From NCBI RefSeq assembly GCF_907164845.1, contig NZ_OU015430.1:2625001-2689000 (forward strand): a stretch of DNA of 64,000 bases. Reading direction: 5' to 3'. The position numbers and the translations under genes are program-made. The notes under the pieces were generated by a model, which saw nothing but the letters and a program-made list of their open reading frames with translations, made no database searches and was not told the DNA's origin. This DNA is from Lysobacter luteus. GTDB lineage: Bacteria; Pseudomonadota; Gammaproteobacteria; Xanthomonadales; Xanthomonadaceae. Positions 55,414-64,000 of the stretch are shown here, in pieces (the stretch's first letter is position 1; every line of letters begins with the position of its first letter).

Positions 55414-56226
55414 ATGCCCGAGTTGCCTGAGGTCGAGACCACCCGCCGCGGCCTGGCGCCGCACCTGGAAGGGCGCCGCGTGCTCGGCGCCACCCTGCGC
55501 CGCGAGACGCTGCGCTGGCCCATCGCGACGGAAGTCACCACCGTTTTGCCCGGACAGCGGATCGATGCCGTGCGGAGGCGGGCGAAATACCTGCTGCTGG
55601 ACACGGCCGCCGGCAGCGCGCTGTTGCACCTGGGCATGTCGGGCAGCCTGCGGGTGCTCCCGGCCGACACCGCGGTGCGCGCGCACGACCACGTCGACCT
55701 GCGGCTGGAGGGCGGACGCGTGCTGCGCTTCAACGACCCGCGCCGCTTCGGTTGCCTGCTCTGGCAACCGCCGGGCACGGTCCACCCGCTGCTGGCGGCG
55801 CTGGGGCCCGAGCCGTTGTCGGATGTGTTCGACGGCGACCACCTGTTCCGCCTGAGCCGGGGCCGCAGCGCGCCGGTGAAGAACTTCCTGATGGACCAGT
55901 CGACCGTGGTCGGCGTCGGCAACATCTACGCGGCCGAAGCGTTGTTCGCCGCCGGCATCTCGCCGGTCCGGCCCGCCGGACGCATCTCGCGCGAGCGCTA
56001 CGCGCGGCTTGCCGACGAAGTGAAGCGCGTGCTCGACCACTCGATCACCCGTGGCGGGACCACCCTGCGCGACTTCATCAGCCCGGACGGCGCACCCGGC
56101 TACTTCGAGCAGGAGCTCTCGGTCTACGGACGGGGCGGTCTGCCCTGCCCGGCCTGCGGCCGCCCCCTTCGGCAGGCGGCGGTGGGCCAGCGCGCGACCG
56201 TCTGGTGCGGCCACTGCCAGCGATGA
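55414..56226 (+). CDS. mutM: Formamidopyrimidine-DNA glycosylase
   Basis: Base-excision repair enzyme removing 8-oxoguanine. 270 residues. N-terminal MPELPEVET provides the catalytic Pro2/Glu3; Lys in [23 protein letters not shown] helix-two-turn-helix; and a complete C-terminal zinc finger ([12 protein letters not shown]...TVWCGHCQ) with four Cys. Full length and intact. Confidence 0.95.
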   Translation: MPELPEVETTRRGLAPHLEGRRVLGATLRRETLRWPIATEVTTVLPGQRIDAVRRRAKYLLLDTAAGSALLHLGMSGSLRVLPADTAVRAHDHVDLRLEGGRVLRFNDPRRFGCLLWQPPGTVHPLLAALGPEPLSDVFDGDHLFRLSRGRSAPVKNFLMDQSTVVGVGNIYAAEALFAAGISPVRPAGRISRERYARLADEVKRVLDHSITRGGTTLRDFISPDGAPGYFEQELSVYGRGGLPCPACGRPLRQAAVGQRATVWCGHCQR

Positions 56227-56307
56227 CCGCCACTTTCCGGGCGACGGGTGGCTGCACGCGCTCGGATGGAGCGCTATAGTCCGGACAATTGCGACGGGGG
56301 TCACAGG

Positions 56308-56868
56308 ATGTCCGGCACGGCCGAGATCACCCAACTGCTGGATGCAGCCCGGGACGGGGACCGCGGCGCGCTCGACAGCGTGCTGGCCACGCTGTACCAG
56401 GAACTCCACACCATGGCCCGGCGACAGCTCGCCGGCCAACGCGGCCAGACGCTGGACGCGACAGCACTCGTGCACGAGGCCTACCTCAAGCTCGCCGGCC
56501 GGCGCGAGGCGCGCTTCGACGACCGTGCGCACTTCTTCGCCTACGCCGCCTCGGCGATGCGATCGGTGGTGGTCGACTACGCGCGCCAGCGCCTTGCGCA
56601 GAAGCGCGGCGGCAACCTGCACCGCGTCACCGACCTGCCCGAGGACCTGGAGGGCGGGCTGCGGCTGGACGAGGACATGCTCGGCCTGGACACGGCGCTG
56701 ACGCGGCTGGCCGACGTCGACAAGCGGCTGGCGCAGGTGGTCGAGCTGCGCTATTTCGCCGGCCTGTCGGAACTGGAAATCGCCGCGCTGCTGGAACGCT
56801 CCGAACGCAGCATCCGGCGCGACTGGCAGAAGGCGCGGCTATTCCTGCTGGCGTCGCTGAAGGACTGA
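56308..56868 (+). CDS. ECF sigma factor (kinase-associated type)
   Basis: Extracytoplasmic-function sigma factor, 186 residues from ATG 56308. Region 2 contains LVHEAYLKLAGR and FFAYAASAMRSVVVDYAR; region 4 is VVELRYFAGLSELEIAALLE then SERSIRRDWQKARLFL. The acidic DAED-like motif that normally contacts core polymerase reads DATA (residues 50-53), with Thr52 in place of Glu. In characterised kinase-linked ECFs, phosphorylation of a threonine here restores the negative charge, and a Ser/Thr kinase follows in this locus. A TATAGT (56275-56280) lies 27 bases upstream as a possible -10. No anti-sigma factor is seen. Confidence 0.88.
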   Translation: MSGTAEITQLLDAARDGDRGALDSVLATLYQELHTMARRQLAGQRGQTLDATALVHEAYLKLAGRREARFDDRAHFFAYAASAMRSVVVDYARQRLAQKRGGNLHRVTDLPEDLEGGLRLDEDMLGLDTALTRLADVDKRLAQVVELRYFAGLSELEIAALLERSERSIRRDWQKARLFLLASLKD

Positions 56869-56917
56869 GCCGCCAGCCGCGACGGGGCGCGGGCGCGGCA
56901 CGGGTGCCAATGCAACG

Positions 56918-59782
<2,865 letters not shown>

Positions 59783-59785
59783 ACG

Positions 59786-60406
59786 CTACAGCGGCAGCGG
59801 CGCCTGTAGCGGTTCGATCGTGCCTTCGCCGCCCATCACTTTCTTGTACTCGCGGCGCGACACCGAAACGTAGCGCTCGTTGCCGCCGATCTCGACCTGC
59901 GGCCCCTCCCGCACGGCCCGTCCCTGTGCGTCGACGCGCATGTTCATGGTCGCCTTGCTGCCGCTGTGGCAGATCGTCTTGATCTCGCTGATCTCGTCGG
60001 CCCAGGCCAGCAGGTACTGGCTGCCCTCGAACAGCTCGCCGCGGAAATCCGTGCGCAGCCCGTAGCAGAGCACGGGGATGCCAAGCGCATCGACGACCTC
60101 GGTCAGCTGCCAGACCTGCGGCTTTCCCAGGAACTGGGCCTCGTCGACCAGCACGCAGTGCAGTCGGCCGTGCGCGGCGATGTCGGACTTCACCAGCGCC
60201 AGCAGGTCCTGGTCGGGGGCGAAGGCGACCGCCTCCGCGCTGAGGCCGATACGCGAGGCCACCGTGCCGCTGCCGGCGCGGTCGTCCAGCCGCGGGGCCA
60301 GGATCGCCACCCGCATGCCGCGTTCGCGGTAGTTGTGCGCCGATTGCAGCAGGGTCGTGGTCTTCCCCGCGTTCATCGCCGAGTAGTAGAAGTAGAGCTT
60401 CGCCAT
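59786..60406 (-). CDS. tdk: Thymidine kinase
   Basis: Phosphorylates deoxythymidine in salvage. 206 residues. P-loop [14 protein letters not shown], Walker [31 protein letters not shown] lasso region and the C-terminal [11 protein letters not shown]. The structural zinc site of type II kinases is largely lost: [12 protein letters not shown] has one Cys where two are usual, and VSRREY lacks the third. Related xanthomonads, as I recall, have the same change. Convergent with the kinase gene (3 bases between stops), divergent from rep. Confidence 0.93.
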   Translation of the reverse strand: MAKLYFYYSAMNAGKTTTLLQSAHNYRERGMRVAILAPRLDDRAGSGTVASRIGLSAEAVAFAPDQDLLALVKSDIAAHGRLHCVLVDEAQFLGKPQVWQLTEVVDALGIPVLCYGLRTDFRGELFEGSQYLLAWADEISEIKTICHSGSKATMNMRVDAQGRAVREGPQVEIGGNERYVSVSRREYKKVMGGEGTIEPLQAPLPL

Positions 60407-60454
60407 CGGCGCAGTTTAGCGCCGGCACTCGCCGTGCCGTGCCGGTGCGACCGG

Positions 60455-60460
60455 TAGAAT
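60455..60460 (+). promoter_or_regulatory. Candidate -10 element of rep
   Basis: TAGAAT followed by GCCGGGCC, 32 bases before the rep ATG, in the 86-base divergent region with tdk. No clear -35. Confidence 0.35.
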
Positions 60461-60492
60461 GCCGGGCCGCACCACCGGTTCCCCGCGTCTCG

Positions 60493-62484
60493 ATGCACGG
60501 CCTCAACCCCCCCCAGCGCGCCGCCGTCCTGCACACCGACGGCCCCCTGCTCGTGCTCGCCGGCGCGGGCAGCGGCAAGACCCGCGTCATCGTCGAGAAG
60601 ATCGCCCACCTGATCGCGTCCGGCCGCATGCCGGCCAAGCGGATCGCGGCGATTACCTTCACCAACAAATCCGCCAAGGAAATGCGCGAGCGCGTCGCCA
60701 AGCGCATCCGTGGCGATGCCGCCGATGGGCTGACCATCTGCACCTTCCACGCGCTGGGGCTGAAGTTCCTGCAGATCGAGCACGCCAAGCTGGGCCTGCG
60801 CCGGGGCTTCTCGATCTTCGACAGCGATGACAGCGCGGCGCAGATCAAGGACCTGCTGGGCACCGGCACCAAGCCGGACGCGCTCGACGACATGCGCAAC
60901 CTGGTCTCGCGCGCCAAGAACGCCGGCCTGTCGCCCGAACAGGCGATGTCCGAGGCGCGCAGCGCGCGCGAGGTCGACGCCGCCACCGTCTACGCGCTGT
61001 ACCAGGCACGGCTGGGCACCTTCAACGCGGTCGACTTCGACGACCTGATCCGGCTGCCGGTGCAGTTGCTGGAGTCCGATCCCGAGTGCGCGCTGGCCTG
61101 GCGCGAGCGCATCGGCTACCTGCTGGTCGACGAGTGCCAGGACACCAACGATGCCCAATACCGCCTGCTCAAGGCGATCGCCGGGCCGCGCGGGCTGTTC
61201 ACCTGCGTGGGCGACGACGACCAGTCGATCTACGCCTGGCGCGGCGCCAACCCGGACAACCTGCTCGCGCTCGGGCAGGACTATCCCGACCTGAAGATCG
61301 TCAAGCTCGAACAGAACTACCGCTGCTCCAACCGCGTGCTGCGCGCGGCCAATGCACTGATCGCGAACAACCCGCACGAGCACCCCAAGACACTCTGGTC
61401 CGACCAGGCCGACGGCGAGCGCATCCGCATCTGGGAGTGTCGCGACGCCGCGCACGAGGCCGAGAAGGTCGCCGCCGAGATCCAGTACACCGCGACCGCG
61501 AAGCAGGCGCCGTGGAGCGACTTCTGCATCCTGTTCCGCGGCAACCACCAGTCGCGCGCGCTGGAGAAGGCGTTGCAGCTGCTGCGCATTCCCTACCACC
61601 TGACCGGCGGCACCGCGTTCCTGGAGCGCGGCGAGGTCAAGGACGCGCTTTCGTGGCTGCGGCTGGTCGCCAACCCCGATGACGACGCGGCCTTCCTGCG
61701 CGCGGTGACCTCGCCCAAGCGCGAGGTCGGTGCGACCACGCTGGCAAGGCTGGCCGAGCTGGCGCAGCACGCCCACATGCCGATGTCGCGCGCCATCGAA
61801 TCGGTCGGCGCACTCAAGCAGTTGCCGCCGCGGGCGGCCAACGCACTCGACGGGTTCGCGACCATCATCCGCGGACTGCGCGAGGACGCCCGCCGGCTGG
61901 CCCCGGCCGAGCTGGTGCGCGAGCTTGCCCAGCGGTCCGGGCTGCTGCAGTCGATCCGCGCCCAGTGCAAGGACGAGGCCGGCTACCAGCGGCGCAAGCA
62001 GAACCTGGAGGAACTGGCCGACTGGTTCGACGGCGCCTCCGACCGCCGCGGCGGTGCCGGCCCGGGTGAGCTCGCCGCCCAGCTGGCGCTGCTGTCGCAC
62101 GCGGACAAGGGCGACGCCGGCAACCAGGTCCGGCTGATGTCGCTGCACGGCGCCAAGGGCCTGGAGTTCCGCTACGTGTTCATCGTCGGTGTCGACGACG
62201 GCAACCTGCCGCACGAGGCGAGCATCGAGGAAGGCCGCATCGACGAGGAGCGCCGCCTGCTCTACGTCGGCATCACCCGCGCCAAGGAACAGCTGTGGCT
62301 GTCGTACTCCAGGCAGGCGCAGAAGTGGGGCGACCTGCTGCGACTCAAGCCGAGCCGCTTCTTCGACGAGCTGCCGGCGGACGAGGTCCAGCGCGACGGC
62401 GCCGATCCGGTCGCGGACGCGGCGCGCAAGCAGGAGCGCGCCAAGGCCGGCTTCGACGCGATCCGGGCGTTGCTGGACAGCTGA
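60493..62484 (+). CDS. rep: ATP-dependent DNA helicase Rep
   Basis: SF1A 3'-5' helicase helping replication forks past obstacles. 663 residues from ATG 60493 (MHGLNPPQRAAVLHTDGPLL). Q motif then Walker A LAGAGSGKTRVI, Ia TFTNKSAKEMRERV, motif II LLVDECQDTND, III GDDDQSIYAWRGA, IV LEQNYRCSNRVLRAAN, V MSLHGAKGLEFRYVFIVG and VI RRLLYVGITRAKEQLWLSY. Length and motif spelling favour Rep over UvrD. Confidence 0.93.
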   Translation: MHGLNPPQRAAVLHTDGPLLVLAGAGSGKTRVIVEKIAHLIASGRMPAKRIAAITFTNKSAKEMRERVAKRIRGDAADGLTICTFHALGLKFLQIEHAKLGLRRGFSIFDSDDSAAQIKDLLGTGTKPDALDDMRNLVSRAKNAGLSPEQAMSEARSAREVDAATVYALYQARLGTFNAVDFDDLIRLPVQLLESDPECALAWRERIGYLLVDECQDTNDAQYRLLKAIAGPRGLFTCVGDDDQSIYAWRGANPDNLLALGQDYPDLKIVKLEQNYRCSNRVLRAANALIANNPHEHPKTLWSDQADGERIRIWECRDAAHEAEKVAAEIQYTATAKQAPWSDFCILFRGNHQSRALEKALQLLRIPYHLTGGTAFLERGEVKDALSWLRLVANPDDDAAFLRAVTSPKREVGATTLARLAELAQHAHMPMSRAIESVGALKQLPPRAANALDGFATIIRGLREDARRLAPAELVRELAQRSGLLQSIRAQCKDEAGYQRRKQNLEELADWFDGASDRRGGAGPGELAAQLALLSHADKGDAGNQVRLMSLHGAKGLEFRYVFIVGVDDGNLPHEASIEEGRIDEERRLLYVGITRAKEQLWLSYSRQAQKWGDLLRLKPSRFFDELPADEVQRDGADPVADAARKQERAKAGFDAIRALLDS

Positions 62485-62843
62485 TTCCGCCGCCGCGGCC
62501 ATGCTGCGGCGCATCAAACCGGTAATCCCGGCATCCGGGCGAACGCGTGCTGCCGCCCCGTAGGCACTGTCGCGAACGTCGCGCGGTGACGCCATGCGGC
62601 AGCGTTCTGTTCACTTCGTTGTCGTGTTCGTGATATCGCTATGGGCAACGCGGACGTCGTCGACGGCCGCGTCGTCGTACTGGCCGCCGCCGGTCCACCG
62701 TTCGCGGTGACACGGCAACGCCCCCGCGCTCCTGGTCCATGAGGGACCGCTGTGTTGCGCGGGGACGGGCGGACAGGTCGACCTGGGGAGAGGCACGCCA
62801 GCAGGCGCGCGCTCTGAATGGACGCACACATAGGGAAATCACC
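62485..62843. other. 359-base intergenic region before the autotransporter gene
   Basis: No supported gene. The first 90 bases are plain GC-rich sequence. An AT-richer stretch at 62605-62645 may hold promoter elements (TTGTCG at 62619-62624), but no matching -10 is convincing. The remainder would be the leader of the YadA-like gene, whose ribosome-binding site AGGGA lies at 62832-62836. Confidence 0.4.
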
Positions 62844-64000
62844 ATGCTCGTCTCCAACAGCGCGCCTGCGTTGCGCGCTTCTGCACTTTCCGCACGCCCG
62901 TCGTCCGGGCCACATACGCGGCTGACGCCGCTCTCACTGGCTCTGGCCACCGCGCTTTCGCTGGCGGCACTGCCGGCGACCGCCGCCGAGGTCTGCCTGA
63001 CCGACGCTACCGCCCCGGCCCTGGCCGACGGCGACAAGAGCCTCGCCTGCGGCCGCGGCGGGATGGCGATGGGCGAGGCCGCCACCGCGGTCGGTGCGGG
63101 CAGCAAGGCGTTCGGCTACAAGGTTTCGGCCTTCGGCGCCGGCAGCAGTGCCACCGGCTCTGCCACCACGGCGATCGGCGCCGACAGCCGGGCCGTCAAC
63201 GTCAACGCCACCGCCGTCGGAAGCGGCAGCAGCGCCGATGGCATCAACGCCTCCGCGGTGGGCGCCGGCAGCAGCGCGACCGATTACGCCGCGTCAGCGT
63301 TCGGCACCAACAGCCAGGCCAGCGGCTTCTACTCGTCCGCGCTCGGTGCCGGCAGCACCGCCAGTGGCATCAACAGCACCGCGGTCGGCTACAGCGCCAG
63401 CGCGAGCGCGGCCAACGCCGTCGCCCTTGGCGGCGGTTCGGTCGCCGACCGCGATGACAGCGTGTCGATCGGCAGCGAAGGCGCCGAGCGCCAGCTGACC
63501 CACCTCGCCGCGGGCACCGAGGCGACCGACGCGGTCAACCTCGCCCAGCTCGAGGCGGTGGCCGACGTCGCCGATGCAACCGCGCGCCAGTTCAAGGCCA
63601 GTGGCGAGGCCGAGGCGATCGTCGACGGCGAGCAGGCGGTTGCCGTCGGCGCCGACGCCTACGCGGGCAGCGACCGTGCGACCGCGATCGGTTCGGCCAG
63701 CAGTGCGTTGGGCCTGGGCGCGTCGGCGTTCGGTTCCGGCGCGTTCGCGCTCGGCGACTACGCCAGCGCCAATGGTTTCAACGCGGTAGCCGAAGGCGCC
63801 AACAGCGTCGCCAACGGCAGCCAGGCACAGGCGACGGGGGACTCGTCGACCGCGCTGGGCGGCCAGCTGTATGTCGAGGACGAGGACGGCACCGTCCTGC
63901 TCGACCAGTCGACCGTCGCCGCGGGCGAAGGCGCGACCGCGCTCGGGGCCGGGGCACAGGCCGCTGGCGGGTTCGGCACCGCCGGCGGCGCGGCGGCCAG
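62844..64000 (+). CDS. YadA-like trimeric autotransporter adhesin, N-terminal part (cut by window edge)
   Basis: Surface adhesin; only the first 385 residues are visible. Extended signal region (LVSNSAPALRASALSARPSS ... LALATALSLAALPATAA). The YadA head domain is made of short repeats around AxAxGxxSxA (AVGAGSKAFG, AFGAGSSATG, AVGSGSSADG, ALGAGSTASG). At about residues 220-240 there is a neck/insert sequence TEATDAVNLAQLEAV, typical between head and stalk, then a second head segment (TAIGSASSALGLGASAFGSG). The stalk and the membrane anchor are beyond base 64000, so completeness cannot be judged. ATG 62844 has AGGGA eight bases upstream. Confidence 0.88.
   Translation, partial: MLVSNSAPALRASALSARPSSGPHTRLTPLSLALATALSLAALPATAAEVCLTDATAPALADGDKSLACGRGGMAMGEAATAVGAGSKAFGYKVSAFGAGSSATGSATTAIGADSRAVNVNATAVGSGSSADGINASAVGAGSSATDYAASAFGTNSQASGFYSSALGAGSTASGINSTAVGYSASASAANAVALGGGSVADRDDSVSIGSEGAERQLTHLAAGTEATDAVNLAQLEAVADVADATARQFKASGEAEAIVDGEQAVAVGADAYAGSDRATAIGSASSALGLGASAFGSGAFALGDYASANGFNAVAEGANSVANGSQAQATGDSSTALGGQLYVEDEDGTVLLDQSTVAAGEGATALGAGAQAAGGFGTAGGAAA

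Overview
The window is a gene-dense, high-GC (about 70% G+C by eye) chromosomal segment. Gene content and order fit the Xanthomonadaceae/Lysobacteraceae, in the Luteimonas-Lysobacter-Xanthomonas range. The supporting landmarks are tyrS next to an M23 endopeptidase and anmK; a membrane-anchored phosphohexomutase with dut, coaBC, radC, argS and a SPOR protein; divergent speA/speE; glnB-ubiK-comM; aceA-aceB with a divergent LysR regulator; and REP-type palindromes. The genus call is inference from memory of such gene orders; no search was run.

Layout. 1-5.9 kb: tyrS (cut by the window edge), M23 endopeptidase, anmK, ampG and xth, with a muropeptide-recycling theme. 6-14.9 kb: pyrE, a DUF4124 protein, the phosphohexomutase, dut, coaB and coaC as two reading frames, radC, argS and a SPOR protein. 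14.9-21.7 kb: a beta-hydroxyacid dehydrogenase, speA/speE, glnB, ubiK, comM and a small secreted protein. 21.7-27.1 kb: the accessory region of most interest. 27.1-31.3 kb: glyoxylate shunt (aceA, aceB, LysR). 31.3-39.7 kb: a glycosyltransferase, an acyltransferase, arfB, truC, ubiB-ubiJ, a DUF885 protein and glsB. 39.8-45.2 kb: an orphan acyl-AMP ligase, a phosphopantetheinyl transferase, rsmG, parA-parB and rpmB-rpmG. 45.3-53.6 kb: secreted S8 protease, a winged-helix/TPR regulator, acs and a YetF protein. 53.6-64 kb: an EF-hand protein, fatty-acid desaturase, mutM, an ECF sigma/Ser-Thr kinase pair, tdk, rep and the start of a YadA-like trimeric autotransporter.

The most unusual system is at 21,753-25,998. 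It has a short peptide with a nitrile-hydratase-type (NHLP-like) leader (23,087-23,419), a divergent SagB-type FMN dehydrogenase and a convergent 875-residue nucleotidyl-cyclase-like/TPR membrane protein. This matches a cassette annotated in xanthomonads only by family names (NHLP-related RiPP peptide, putative peptide maturation dehydrogenase, putative peptide modification system cyclase). I know of no experimentally characterised product. The peptide has its own promoter and a Rho-independent terminator buried in the 3' end of the opposing cyclase gene. G+C falls sharply across the core half of the peptide and the TPR half of the cyclase, suggesting that these two parts were exchanged together. 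A GGDEF/cNMP-binding protein lies 16 bp upstream of the cyclase on the same strand.

Other signal-transduction units are an ECF sigma factor lacking its usual acidic region-2 motif next to its likely activating kinase, and a CadC-like regulator facing the S8 protease with an 11-bp-phased direct repeat between them. I saw no tRNA or rRNA gene, CRISPR array, prophage or insertion sequence.
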